64,000 nt of DNA from QHXQ01 sp036389395 (GTDB taxonomy: Bacteria > Acidobacteriota > Blastocatellia > Pyrinomonadales > Pyrinomonadaceae). The notes below the pieces were generated by a model, which worked only from the letters and a program-made list of their open reading frames with translations, was not told the DNA's origin and searched no databases. The DNA lies in contig DASVPY010000019.1 of the NCBI GenBank assembly GCA_036389395.1, positions 1 to 64,000 on the forward strand, in the 5' to 3' direction. The position numbers and the translations under genes are program-made. Positions 32,997-42,568 of the stretch are shown here, piece by piece. Each line of letters begins with the position of its first letter. The first letter of the stretch is position 1.

Positions 32997-32999
32997 ACG

Positions 33000-34631
33000 A
33001 TGAGCACGACGGAACGAGACGCGCCCGCCAAGCCGGCGCGCGCGCGGCGCGAGCGCTTCGAGACCTCTTCGGGCGTCGAGCTGCCGAACGACTTCAACCC
33101 CGCGAACACCGAGCCACTCGACTACGCGCGCGACCTCGGCGCGCCGGGCGAGTTCCCTTACACGCGCGGCGTCCGCCACAGCATGTACCGCGGGCGCTTC
33201 TGGACGATGCGCCAGTACGCGGGCTACGCCACCGCCGAAGAGTCGAACGCCCGCTACAAGTACCTGCTCGCGCAGGGCACGACGGGGCTGTCGGTCGCCT
33301 TCGACCTGCCGACGCAGATCGGGCTGGACTCCGACGACCCGCTGGCCGCGGGCGAGGTCGGCAAGGTCGGCGTGGCGATTGACTCGCTCGAAGACATGGA
33401 GCGTCTGTTCGCCGGCATCCCCCTGGGCGAAGTCTCGACCTCGATGACGATCAACGCGACCGCAGCGATCCTGCTCTGCCTCTACGTCGCGGTCGGACGG
33501 CAACAGGGCGTCCCGCCCGATCAACTTCAGGGCACGATCCAGAACGACATCCTGAAGGAGTACATCGCGCGCGGCACGTACATCTACCCGCCCGCGCCCT
33601 CGATGCGGCTCATCACAGACACCTTCGCCTACTGCGCCCGCGCCGTGCCGAAGTGGAACACCATCTCGATCAGCGGCTACCACATACGCGAGGCCGGCTC
33701 GACCGCCGCGCAGGAGATCGCTTTCACCCTGGCCGACGCCGTCGCCTACGTCGAGGCGGCCGTCGCCGCCGGTCTCGCCGTGGACGACTTCGCCCCGCGC
33801 CTCTCCTTCTTCTTCAACGCGCACAACAACCTCTTGGAAGAGGTCGCCAAGTTCCGCGCCGCGCGCAGACTCTGGGCGCAGCTCATGCGCGGACGCTTCG
33901 GCGCGCGCGACCCGCGTTCGCTGATGCTACGCTTCCACACGCAGACCGCCGGCTCGACCCTGACCGCGCAGCAGCCCGAAGTCAACGTCGTCCGCACGAC
34001 CATCCAGGCGCTCGCCGCCGTCCTCGGCGGCACGCAGTCGCTCCACACGAACGCGATGGACGAGGCGCTGGCGCTGCCGACCGAGCAGGCGGCGCGCGTC
34101 GCCCTGCGCACGCAACAGGTCATCGCCCACGAGTCCGGCGTCGCCGACACCGTTGACCCGCTCGCCGGCTCCTACGCCGTCGAACAGTTGACGACCGAAC
34201 TCGAACGTCGCGCCGCGGCTTACGTCGAAAAGATCGACGCCCTCGGCGGGATGCTGCGCGCGATTGAGACGGGCTACGTCCAGCGCGAGATTCAGGAGGC
34301 CGCCTACCAGTATCAGCGCGCCGTCGAGACGGGCGACGCGGTCGTGGTCGGCGTCAACCGCTTCCAAGCGGCGGAGGACGCCGCGCCCCCGCTCCTGCGC
34401 ATAGACCCGGCCGTCGAGCAGAATCAGTGCGCGCGCCTGCGGCATTTACGCGCCCGCCGCGACAACGCCGCCGTCGCGTCCGCCCTCGCCGCCGTCGAAG
34501 CGTCCGCCCGCGGCACGGACAACCTCCTGCCCCACATCCTCGCCGCCGTCGAGGCCTACGCCACCGTCGGCGAGATCAGCCACACCCTGCGCCGCGTCTG
34601 GGGCGAGTACCGCGAAGCCGTGACGGTGTAG
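33000..34631 (+). CDS. Methylmalonyl-CoA mutase large-subunit catalytic domain
   Basis: 543 residues comprising the TIM-barrel substrate domain only; the C-terminal B12-binding domain (DxHxxG) is absent and must be supplied by a separate subunit. Visible motifs: YPYTRG-like FPYTRGVRHSMYRGRFWTMR, QYAGYATAEESNARYKYLL, GTTGLSVAFDLPTQIGLDSD, STSMTINATA, TIQNDILKEYIARGTYI and HTQTAGSTLTAQQPEVN. It interconverts methylmalonyl-CoA and succinyl-CoA, or is a related acyl-CoA mutase. It fits a propionyl-CoA route with the biotin carboxylase at 7 kb. Its last 28 codons are duplicated after the toxin-antitoxin pair. Confidence 0.93.
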   Translation: MSTTERDAPAKPARARRERFETSSGVELPNDFNPANTEPLDYARDLGAPGEFPYTRGVRHSMYRGRFWTMRQYAGYATAEESNARYKYLLAQGTTGLSVAFDLPTQIGLDSDDPLAAGEVGKVGVAIDSLEDMERLFAGIPLGEVSTSMTINATAAILLCLYVAVGRQQGVPPDQLQGTIQNDILKEYIARGTYIYPPAPSMRLITDTFAYCARAVPKWNTISISGYHIREAGSTAAQEIAFTLADAVAYVEAAVAAGLAVDDFAPRLSFFFNAHNNLLEEVAKFRAARRLWAQLMRGRFGARDPRSLMLRFHTQTAGSTLTAQQPEVNVVRTTIQALAAVLGGTQSLHTNAMDEALALPTEQAARVALRTQQVIAHESGVADTVDPLAGSYAVEQLTTELERRAAAYVEKIDALGGMLRAIETGYVQREIQEAAYQYQRAVETGDAVVVGVNRFQAAEDAAPPLLRIDPAVEQNQCARLRHLRARRDNAAVASALAAVEASARGTDNLLPHILAAVEAYATVGEISHTLRRVWGEYREAVTV

Positions 34632-34658
34632 AATAGGGCACTGAGAGGAACAGAAGTC

Positions 34659-34904
34659 ATGGCGCAAAACCTAAAAGCTATTTACCGCAACGGCGCGTTC
34701 ATTCCCCAAGTGCCCTGTGATCTACCTGAGGGTGCGGAGGTGGAATTGACCGTACACGAACCACGCAGGATTCCGCCCACGGTGACAGACCCCGAAGAAC
34801 GTGCGCGCATCCTGAAGGAAGTTGTCGAGAGTATGCGGTCTAACCCGCTGCCCGCCGACGCGCCTCGCCGCTTCACCCGCGAGGAACTACATGAACGCCG
34901 TTGA
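34659..34904 (+). CDS. AF2212-like (DUF104) antitoxin
   Basis: 81 residues. The N-terminal half QNLKAIYRNGAFIPQVPCDLPEGAEVELTV is the DUF104/AF2212 antitoxin beta-barrel pattern. The C-terminal half (LKEVVESMRSNPLPADAPRRFTREELHERR) is the flexible toxin-wrapping region. GAGAGGAACAG precedes the ATG. It overlaps the PIN toxin by 14 nt, the usual coupling of antitoxin-first pairs. Confidence 0.85.
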   Translation: MAQNLKAIYRNGAFIPQVPCDLPEGAEVELTVHEPRRIPPTVTDPEERARILKEVVESMRSNPLPADAPRRFTREELHERR

Positions 34905-35301
34905 TACGAACGTTCTAATCTACGTCCATGACGACCGCGAGCCAGTCAAACAAGCGACCGCCGACGTGCTGATTCAATCACTGCCGGAGGTGATGCTGCT
35001 TTGGCAGGTGGCCTGCGAATACATAGCCGCGAGCAGAAAACTGGCGGCGGCGGGCTACAGCCGCGAGATGGCGTGGCGAGACATTCGTAAGCTGCAACGG
35101 GTCTGGGTCACACAACTGCCAACGTGGGATGTATTCCTGCGGGCAGAAACCCTGATGCAGCGCTACAGCCTCTCGTCTTGGGACGCCCTGCTCGTCGCGG
35201 CTTGCCTTGAAGCGGGCGTAGCGCGGCTCTACACAGAAGATTTTGATAAGTCGGTTGAGGCTGAAGGAATCGAGATCGTAAATCCTTTTAGCAAGCCCTA
35301 A
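34891..35301 (+). CDS. PIN-domain ribonuclease toxin (VapC-like)
   Basis: 136 residues. PIN fold with acidic residues in VDTNVLIYVHDD, the middle helix region, WDALLVAACLEAG and YTEDFD. These provide the four acidic metal ligands of an active RNase. The ATG at 34891 lies inside the antitoxin gene. The pair occupies the gap between the mutase and a duplicated mutase end, so it looks like a recent insertion. Confidence 0.9.
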   Translation: MNAVDTNVLIYVHDDREPVKQATADVLIQSLPEVMLLWQVACEYIAASRKLAAAGYSREMAWRDIRKLQRVWVTQLPTWDVFLRAETLMQRYSLSSWDALLVAACLEAGVARLYTEDFDKSVEAEGIEIVNPFSKP

Positions 35302-35303
35302 GT

Positions 35304-35390
35304 GCCGTCGAAGCCTGCGTCACGGTGGGCGAGATCAAACACCGCTTGCGCTGCGTCTGGGGCGAGTACCGCGAAGCCGTGACGGTTTAA
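35304..35390 (+). pseudogene. Duplicated 3' end of the methylmalonyl-CoA mutase gene
   Basis: Reads AVEACVTVGEIKHRLRCVWG then EYREAVTV and a stop, against AVEAYATVGEISHTLRRVWG then EYREAVTV at the mutase C-terminus (34548-34631). The last 40 nt are almost identical. It has no start codon and is not a gene. It marks the right border of the toxin-antitoxin insertion. Confidence 0.9.
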
Positions 35391-35405
35391 GTTCTCAGGA
35401 GCGAT

Positions 35406-35846
35406 ATGCGAGTGCTGCTGCGTTTGCTGTTTGCGTGCATCTGTTGTGTGCTGCTGTTCTTGTCGGCGGCGCGTGCGCAGGACACGGGTAAGGTGACGAC
35501 GCCCGCGCAGGGGTCGGCGGAGCGGAAGGCTCTGTTGGACGCGGTGCGGGCGCGGCTGGGGATTAAGAGCCAGTTCAAGGTTTATCATTTGAGGGTGAGC
35601 GGCGAGTGGGCGTTCTTCCACGGGGGCGAGGTGGTGGACGCCGACGGCGAGTTGCAGGAGACAGACCTGGACGTGCAGGCGCTCTTGCAGCAAAAGACCG
35701 TCGGCGGCAAGTCCAACTGGTACGTCGCCGAAATCTGGACGCTGCCGGCCGACGACAAGCTCTCGCGCGCCGAGTTCGCCCGCCGCGTCCGCCGCCGCCA
35801 GCAAACGGGCCGCGTCCCCGCCGCCATCCTGCCCGACGATCTGTGA
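35406..35846 (+). CDS. Secreted protein of unknown function
   Basis: 146 residues. Clear signal peptide (MRVLLRLLFACICCVLLFLS, cleavage after ARAQ). The mature part has ERKALLDAVRARLGIKSQFK and VYHLRVSGEWAFFHGGEVV, a beta-rich segment, then a basic C-terminal region FARRVRRRQQTGRVPAAILP. The RKALLDALR...FKVxxLRVxxxWAF pattern recurs in periplasmic proteins of unknown role. CAGGAG precedes the ATG. It is followed 72 nt on by the oppD-type gene. Confidence 0.7.
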   Translation: MRVLLRLLFACICCVLLFLSAARAQDTGKVTTPAQGSAERKALLDAVRARLGIKSQFKVYHLRVSGEWAFFHGGEVVDADGELQETDLDVQALLQQKTVGGKSNWYVAEIWTLPADDKLSRAEFARRVRRRQQTGRVPAAILPDDL

Positions 35847-35918
35847 GCGCGCGCCGCCCCGCTCACGCGGCCGTCCGATTCCCAACGCCCGCGCCGCCTG
35901 TGTTAAGCTCAAGCGCGG

Positions 35919-36956
35919 ATGCCGCACCTGCTCGAAGTCCGAAACTTGCAGACGCAGTTCTTCACCCGCGCCGGCCTCGTGCGCGCGGTGGACGGCGTGA
36001 GCTTTCAGCTTGACCGGGGCGAGTTGTTGAGTCTGGTCGGCGAGTCGGGGTGCGGGAAGAGCGTGACGGCGCTGTCGCTGATGCGGCTGGTCGCGCCGCC
36101 CGGCCGGGTCGTCGGCGGCGAGGTGCTGTTCGAGGGGCGCGACCTGCTCAAGCTCTCCGACGCAGAGATGCGCGCGATTCGTGGCGACGACATCGCCATG
36201 ATCTTTCAAGACCCGATGACCTCGCTCAACCCGGTCTACACCGTGGGCGAGCAGATCGCCGAGGCCCTCAGGCTGCACCGCGGGCTGGGGCGCAAGGCGG
36301 CGCGAGAGGCGGCCGTCGAGGCCATGCGCGAGGTGGCGATTCCCGATCCGGCCCGCCGCGCCGACGACTACCCGCACCAGCTTTCGGGCGGCATGCGCCA
36401 GCGCGTCATGATCGCCATGGCGTTGGCGTGCGACCCGAAGCTGCTCATCGCCGACGAGCCGACGACCGCGCTCGACGTGACGATCCAGGCGCAGATTCTT
36501 GAGCTGCTCGACGAACTGCGCCGGACGCGCGAGCTGGCCGTGCTGCTCATCACGCACGACCTCGGCGTGGTCGCCGAAGTGGCCGACCGCGTGGCGGTGA
36601 TGTACACGGGGCGCGTCGTCGAGTCGTCGCCCGTCGCGGAGCTGTTCGCGCGCCCCAAGCACCCTTACACCGAGGGGCTGCTGCGCTCCGTGCCGAAGCT
36701 GACCGCGGCGGAGGCGGCCAAGAGCGAGCGCTTGCAGACCATCGAAGGCACTGTGCCGCGCCTCACAGACCTGCCGCCCGGCTGCCACTTCGCGCCCCGC
36801 TGCCCACACCGCATGCCCCGTTGCACGGAGGGCGAACGCATCCCCCTCTACACACTCGACAGCGGCGTCGGCGTCCGCTGCGTCCTCTACGACTTGGCGG
36901 CCGCCGTCGCCGCCGATCACCAGCACGAACGGGAAGAGGGAGGCGCGGCGCGTTGA
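35919..36956 (+). CDS. Oligopeptide/dipeptide ABC transporter ATPase (OppD/DppD type)
   Basis: 345 residues. Walker A GESGCGKSVTALSLMRL, signature LSGGMRQRVMIAMALAC, Walker B LLIADEPTTALDVTIQ and H-loop LLITHDLGVVAEVADRV. The C-terminal oligopeptide-transporter extension has Cys-rich PPGCHFAPRCPHRMPRC, which in DppD/DppF binds a 4Fe-4S cluster. It powers peptide uptake with the OppF-type partner encoded next. Permeases and binding protein are not adjacent. Stop and next start overlap by 4 nt. Confidence 0.93.
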   Translation: MPHLLEVRNLQTQFFTRAGLVRAVDGVSFQLDRGELLSLVGESGCGKSVTALSLMRLVAPPGRVVGGEVLFEGRDLLKLSDAEMRAIRGDDIAMIFQDPMTSLNPVYTVGEQIAEALRLHRGLGRKAAREAAVEAMREVAIPDPARRADDYPHQLSGGMRQRVMIAMALACDPKLLIADEPTTALDVTIQAQILELLDELRRTRELAVLLITHDLGVVAEVADRVAVMYTGRVVESSPVAELFARPKHPYTEGLLRSVPKLTAAEAAKSERLQTIEGTVPRLTDLPPGCHFAPRCPHRMPRCTEGERIPLYTLDSGVGVRCVLYDLAAAVAADHQHEREEGGAAR

Positions 36957-38008
36957 CAGAAGGCACGACCAACGAGCGACAGCAGACTGTGCCGGCGGCG
37001 GAGGCGGCGAGCGCGCGCGGGGCGGGGCGCGCGGGCGAGTTGGTGCGCGTGCGCGGGCTGTTCAAGCATTTCCCCGTCGAGGGCGGCGACGACGTGGTGC
37101 GGGCGGTGGACGGCGTGACGTTCGAGATTTACGAGGGCGAGACGCTGGGGCTGGTGGGCGAGTCGGGCTGCGGCAAGTCCACGGTCGGGCGCTGCCTGCT
37201 GCGCCTGATCGAGCCGACGCGCGGCGAGATCGGCTTCGCCGGGCGGGACGTGCGCGCGCTCTCCGGCGGTGAACTGCGCGCGCTGCGGCGCGAGATGCAG
37301 ATCATCTTCCAAGACCCGTACGCCAGCTTGAACCCGCGTATGCGCGTGCGCGACATCGTGGCCGAGCCGCTCGTCATTCACGGCATCGGCACGCGCGCAG
37401 AGCAGCGCGCGCGCGTGGCCGAGTTGCTCGGCAAGGTCGGGCTTGACCCGGAGTACATGAACCGCTACCCGCACGAGTTCTCCGGCGGGCAGCGGCAGCG
37501 CATCGGCATCGCCCGCGCGCTCGCGCTGAACCCGAAGCTCGTCGTGGCGGACGAGCCGGTCTCGGCGCTCGACGTGTCGGTGCAGGCGCAGGTCGTGAAC
37601 CTGCTCGCGGACTTGCAGCGCGAGCTGAAACTCACTTACCTGTTCATCTCGCACGGGCTGGCGGTGGTCGAGCACATCTCGGATCGCGTCGCGGTGATGT
37701 ACCTGGGGCGCATCGTCGAGGTCGCGCCCGCGGCGGAGTTGTACGCGAACCCGCTGCACCCGTACACGCGGGCACTGCTGTCCGCCATCCCCGTGCCCGA
37801 CCCGGCGCGCAAGCGCGAGCGCATCGTGCTCCGGGGCGACGTGCCGACGCCGATCAACCCGCCGCGCGGCTGCCGCTTCCACACGCGCTGCCCCGAGGCG
37901 ATCCCCGAATGCGCGCAGATCGATCCAGACCTGCGCGCCGTCGCGCCCGGTCACACCGTCGCCTGCATCCGCGTGCCCGGTTGGGCAGACGCGCCGACCG
38001 CGGCCTGA
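36953..38008 (+). CDS. Oligopeptide/dipeptide ABC transporter ATPase (OppF/DppF type)
   Basis: 351 residues from the TTG that overlaps the preceding stop (TTGA). Walker A GESGCGKSTVGRCLLRL, YASLNPRMRVRDIVAEPL, signature FSGGQRQRIGIARALAL, Walker B VVADEPVSALDVSVQ and H-loop FISHGLAVVEHISDRV. The C-terminal PPRGCRFHTRCPEAIPEC is again the cluster-binding extension. It pairs with the OppD-type subunit to form the ATPase heterodimer. Complete. Confidence 0.93.
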   Translation: MTEGTTNERQQTVPAAEAASARGAGRAGELVRVRGLFKHFPVEGGDDVVRAVDGVTFEIYEGETLGLVGESGCGKSTVGRCLLRLIEPTRGEIGFAGRDVRALSGGELRALRREMQIIFQDPYASLNPRMRVRDIVAEPLVIHGIGTRAEQRARVAELLGKVGLDPEYMNRYPHEFSGGQRQRIGIARALALNPKLVVADEPVSALDVSVQAQVVNLLADLQRELKLTYLFISHGLAVVEHISDRVAVMYLGRIVEVAPAAELYANPLHPYTRALLSAIPVPDPARKRERIVLRGDVPTPINPPRGCRFHTRCPEAIPECAQIDPDLRAVAPGHTVACIRVPGWADAPTAA

Positions 38009-38154
38009 CGGGGGGCGCGCGCTGAAACCGGCGGCGCGGCGCGGGCGTATCAAACGACGCTTTACACCACGCCCGGATTGCGGCAGACTTTGCGCCGACA
38101 GCCGAACGAGCCTCGGCCCCCGAACCCTTGCGAGGACGATTGGATCAAAAGACC

Positions 38155-38952
38155 ATGAGCGAACCCCAGAGCAACTACACGCCCTCAGACCTGCGCGCCG
38201 GCGCTGCCGACGACGCGCCCGTGATGTCCACGCCGCAGACTTTGGCCGGCATCTTCTTCGAGCCGGGGCGCACCTTCGAGGCGCTGCGCGCGCGCCCGCG
38301 CTTCCTCGTCGCCGCGCTCATCATCGCCGTGACCTTCTCGGTCTATCAGGTCTTGCTCATCCAGCGCATCGGCGGCTACGAGGCGTTCGTCCGCGCGCAG
38401 ATCGAGGCCGCGCCGCGCACCGCCGACCTGCCGGCCGAGCAGAAGGAGCAGGCCATCGCGATGCAGACCAGGCCGCCCTTCAAGGCCATCGGCTACCTGG
38501 CACCGATCATCGGCGTGGCGCTGTTCGTGGCGGTCGGCGGCGCGCTCTACCTGCTCGGCGCGCTGCTGATGGGCAAGGGCATCAGCTACAAGCAGGCGGT
38601 GGCCGTCTGGGTCTACTCGGGCCTGCCGCCGGCCCTCGTCGTGCTCGTGGCGAACCTGCTCCTGCTCTTCCTGAAGTCGCCCGACGACATGGACATCGCG
38701 GGCGCGAGCCGCGGCCTCGTCCACGCGAACCTCGGCCTGCTCGTGAGCGGCACGGCGCACCCCATCCTGGCCACCCTGCTCGGCTCGCTCGACCTGTTCC
38801 GGCTCTACGGGCTGTTCCTCGCCGCCCTGGGGCTGCGCAAGGTCGGGCGCATGTCGCCCGGCTCGGCGTGGACGGTCGTGCTGCTCATCTTCCTGCTCGG
38901 CGTGCTGCTCACCGTCGGCATCGCCGCCATGACCGGCACGCCCATGGCCTGA
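38155..38952 (+). CDS. Yip1 family membrane protein
   Basis: 265 residues with about five membrane helices. An N-terminal cytoplasmic region with TPQTLAGIFFEPGRTFEALR, the typical opening of bacterial Yip1 proteins, is followed by helices including FLVAALIIAVTFSVYQVLLI. The family segment ISYKQAVAVWVYSGLPPALV and the C-terminal LDLFRLYGLFLAALGLRKV complete the domain. Function in bacteria is unknown; envelope membrane organisation is often suggested. The ATG at 38155 is chosen over an upstream TTG. Confidence 0.85.
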   Translation: MSEPQSNYTPSDLRAGAADDAPVMSTPQTLAGIFFEPGRTFEALRARPRFLVAALIIAVTFSVYQVLLIQRIGGYEAFVRAQIEAAPRTADLPAEQKEQAIAMQTRPPFKAIGYLAPIIGVALFVAVGGALYLLGALLMGKGISYKQAVAVWVYSGLPPALVVLVANLLLLFLKSPDDMDIAGASRGLVHANLGLLVSGTAHPILATLLGSLDLFRLYGLFLAALGLRKVGRMSPGSAWTVVLLIFLLGVLLTVGIAAMTGTPMA

Positions 38953-38959
38953 CGGCGGA

Positions 38960-39039
38960 AAAGTTCAAGGTGCAAAGTTCAAGGTTCAAGGTTCAGCAGA
39001 CAGCGAACCTTGAACCTTGAACTTTGCACCTTGAACTTT
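38960..39039. repeat. Perfect 35-bp hairpin, GTTCAAG heptad type
   Basis: AAAGTTCAAGGTGCAAAGTT... (38960-38994) is exactly complementary to 39005-39039, with a 10-nt loop. It lies between the convergent Yip1 gene and the permease gene ending at 39041, and abuts that stop codon. Confidence 0.93.
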
Positions 39040-39040
39040 C

Positions 39041-40297
39041 TTACTCGTACCTCAGTGCTTCGATGGGATCGAGGCGGGCGGCCTTCCAGGCGGGCCAGAG
39101 GCCGAAGATGATGCCGATGCCGACGGAGGCGACGAAGCCGGCGATGGGGGCCCAGACGGGCACGTAGGACGGCACGAAGAGGCGGATCAGGAGCGTCGTG
39201 GCCCAGCCGAAGAGCAGGCCGACGAGACCGCCGAAGCCGGTCAACGTCATCGCCTCGATCAGAAACTGCCAGAGGATGTCGCGGCGGCGCGCGCCGACCG
39301 CCTTGCGCGTGCCGATCTCGCGCGTCCGCTCCGTCACGCTGACGAGCATGATGTTCATCACGCCGATGCCGCCGACCATCAGGCCGACCGAGGAGATGAC
39401 GACCATCGCGAGCGCGACGCCCGCCGTGATCGAGCGGAAGTTGGCGATGGCCGACTCGGCCGTGGTGATGCCGAAGTTGTTCTTCTCGCCGAACGGGACC
39501 TGGCGGCGCACGCGCAGCAAGTCCGTCACCTGATCGACCGCCTCCTCCATCCGCCCCGCCTTCGCCACCGCCAGGATCGTCACGTCGTCGGCGTTCGGCT
39601 TGAGCTTGCGCGCCACGTCGTAGGGGATGAAGATGACGTTGTTGTCGTCGTTGTTGCCGCTGCCGCCGCCCAACTGCTCGCGCTTCTCCAGCACGCCGAC
39701 GACGCGGAACGCCTGCGCCCCGATGTCGATCTTCTGTTCGAGCGGCGACGAGTAGGGGAAGAAGTTCTCCGCGACCGACGTGCCGATGATGCAGACCTGC
39801 TGGTTCGTGTCGTTCTCGAACTGCGAGAACCAGCGCCCGTCGGCGACGACGTGGATGCCGGCGCGCTCGTAGTCGGGCAGCGTCCCGTTCAGGTTCACGG
39901 CCGAAGAGGTCTTGCCGTTGGCGGAGACCAAAAGCTTCTGCCCGAAGAAACTGTTCGTGATGTCGAGGAAGGGCACGGACAGCTCGACGGCGGGCAGCGT
40001 GCGCAAGGCCTCTGCGTCGTCGTAGGTCAACTCCTTGCGCATCCGCTCCTCGCGCGAGAGCCGGCCGACGTGGATGCCGGGGTTGAACTTCGTGACGATG
40101 ATCGAGCGCGTGCCGAACGACTCGATCTCTTTCGTCACCGCGAGATCGATGCCGCTGATGATCGAGGCAATCGCCATCACCGTCCAGACCCCGATCACGA
40201 CGCCCACCACCGTCAGCACAGACCGCAGCTTGTTGGCGCGCAACGTCGCCAACGCCATCCAAAAGTTCTCGTAAATGTCGCTGCGGAGCAGGGGCAT
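39041..40297 (-). CDS. ABC transporter permease, MacB/FtsX type (copy 1)
   Basis: 418 residues: N-terminal helix (ALATLRANKLRSVLTVVGVV), a large periplasmic MacB_PCD domain (about 50-275) and three C-terminal helices with the FtsX core (NIMLVSVTERTREIGTRKAV). It ends FGLWPAWKAARLDPIEALRYE, the standard permease coupling motif. One of four related permeases that must share the single ATPase encoded at 46.1-46.9 kb, or others elsewhere. Works by mechanotransmission across the periplasm rather than classical import. Confidence 0.93.
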   Translation of the reverse strand: MPLLRSDIYENFWMALATLRANKLRSVLTVVGVVIGVWTVMAIASIISGIDLAVTKEIESFGTRSIIVTKFNPGIHVGRLSREERMRKELTYDDAEALRTLPAVELSVPFLDITNSFFGQKLLVSANGKTSSAVNLNGTLPDYERAGIHVVADGRWFSQFENDTNQQVCIIGTSVAENFFPYSSPLEQKIDIGAQAFRVVGVLEKREQLGGGSGNNDDNNVIFIPYDVARKLKPNADDVTILAVAKAGRMEEAVDQVTDLLRVRRQVPFGEKNNFGITTAESAIANFRSITAGVALAMVVISSVGLMVGGIGVMNIMLVSVTERTREIGTRKAVGARRRDILWQFLIEAMTLTGFGGLVGLLFGWATTLLIRLFVPSYVPVWAPIAGFVASVGIGIIFGLWPAWKAARLDPIEALRYE

Positions 40298-40304
40298 AAC
40301 AACA

Positions 40305-40440
40305 GTAGTCAGTAGTCAGTAGTCAGAAGCCAGAAGTTAGTAACAGAAGGCCCGAAGCCGGAAGCCGGAACGCGGACGGCGGAAGATGGAATGTGCATTT
40401 TCATTCTGGCTTCTGGCTTCTGACTCCTGACTTCTAAGTT
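40305..40440. repeat. Intergenic hairpin, CAGTAGT/CAGAAG type
   Basis: AGTCAGTAGTCAGTAGTCAG (from 40308) pairs with the CTGACTCCTGACTTCTAAG arm (to 40437), with inner CCGGAAG units and a T-rich loop. It lies between permease copies 1 and 2. Confidence 0.8.
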
Positions 40441-41679
<1,239 letters not shown>

Positions 41680-41753
41680 GGTGTCCCTATATTACGGGCG
41701 AAACCCGATTAAGTTGCAAGCCGCGGCGCGCGCCAGCGCCGCGACGCTTCGCC

Positions 41754-42407
41754 CTAACGCCGCTCGGCTTGCGCCCGCTCGATCAATTTCTCCATCAACA
41801 CCTGCGCGCGGTGCAGGACAGGCCCGCCCATCGGGTCGCGCATGAGCGCGTCCATCGGCGCTTGCCCGAAGTGCAGGCCGCTGGGCGTCAACATGCTGAT
41901 GCGCGCCGCGCCCGCGGACGGGGCGGGCGGGCGCTCACCCTCCCAGGGGCCGGTCTGCCGCGCCACGTCCGCGCCGGCTTCGAGCAGCGCGCCGACCGCG
42001 GCGTCGAGCGAAGTGTCGGGGCGCTCCCAGATGACGGCCGCGCCGCTGAAGTTGTAGTAGCGCGCCGTGCCGTCCTCGTAGGCCGCGACGATGTCGAGGC
42101 CTTCGGGCAGCGCCACCTCGACCACGACGCCGTACACGCGCTTGGCCGCGTCCGCGGGAGGTTGGATGCCCAAGGCGCGCAGCCCGTGGTACGCCTGCAA
42201 GTAGTGGCGCGCTTCGAGCGCGGGCGTGGCTAAGATTGACTCGTAGGCGCGGCGGGCCGCCGCCTCGTCGTTCGCCTTGACGCTGTTGCGCGCCGCGACG
42301 AACGACGCCCAAGGCTCGGCCTGCGCGTCGTCGCCGCGCGGCCACAAATCAACCGGCACGTCGCCGAACAACGTGTCGCAGATGTCGCCGGGCGGGTGTT
42401 GGGACAT
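41754..42407 (-). CDS. Hypothetical protein within the permease cluster
   Basis: 217 residues, soluble. Starts MSQHPPGDICDTLFGDVPVD, then a helical region that may be TPR-like (AAARRAYESILATPALEARHY). A beta segment VVVEVALPEGLDIVAAYEDG follows, with TARYYNFSGAAVIWERPD, and a C-terminal helix QVLMEKLIERAQAE. It looks like a small bacterial protein with a nucleotide- or partner-binding fold, but I cannot name it. The ATG at 42407 lies right against a GTTCAA hairpin and has no Shine-Dalgarno sequence. Confidence 0.6.
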   Translation of the reverse strand: MSQHPPGDICDTLFGDVPVDLWPRGDDAQAEPWASFVAARNSVKANDEAAARRAYESILATPALEARHYLQAYHGLRALGIQPPADAAKRVYGVVVEVALPEGLDIVAAYEDGTARYYNFSGAAVIWERPDTSLDAAVGALLEAGADVARQTGPWEGERPPAPSAGAARISMLTPSGLHFGQAPMDALMRDPMGGPVLHRAQVLMEKLIERAQAERR

Positions 42408-42409
42408 AG

Positions 42410-42563
42410 GGTTCAAGGTTAAAGGTTCAAAGTTCAAGGTTCAATGTTCAAAAGTCAACGCGCGCAGTCCAAGGTACGGAGTTCAACGTCCGACGCTCAG
42501 GGCGCGAGGCGCGGGCGCGCGCCGCGAACCTTGAACCTTGCACGTTGAACTTTGAACCTTGAA
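42410..42563. repeat. Intergenic hairpin, GTTCAAG heptad type
   Basis: GTTCAAGGTTAAAGGTTCAA... (42410-42450) and the complementary GAACCTTGAACCTTGCACG... (42527-42563) enclose a GC-rich loop with an extra GTTCAAC/GTCCAAG pair. It fills the gap between permease copy 3 and the hypothetical gene. Confidence 0.88.
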
Positions 42564-42568
42564 CGCTC

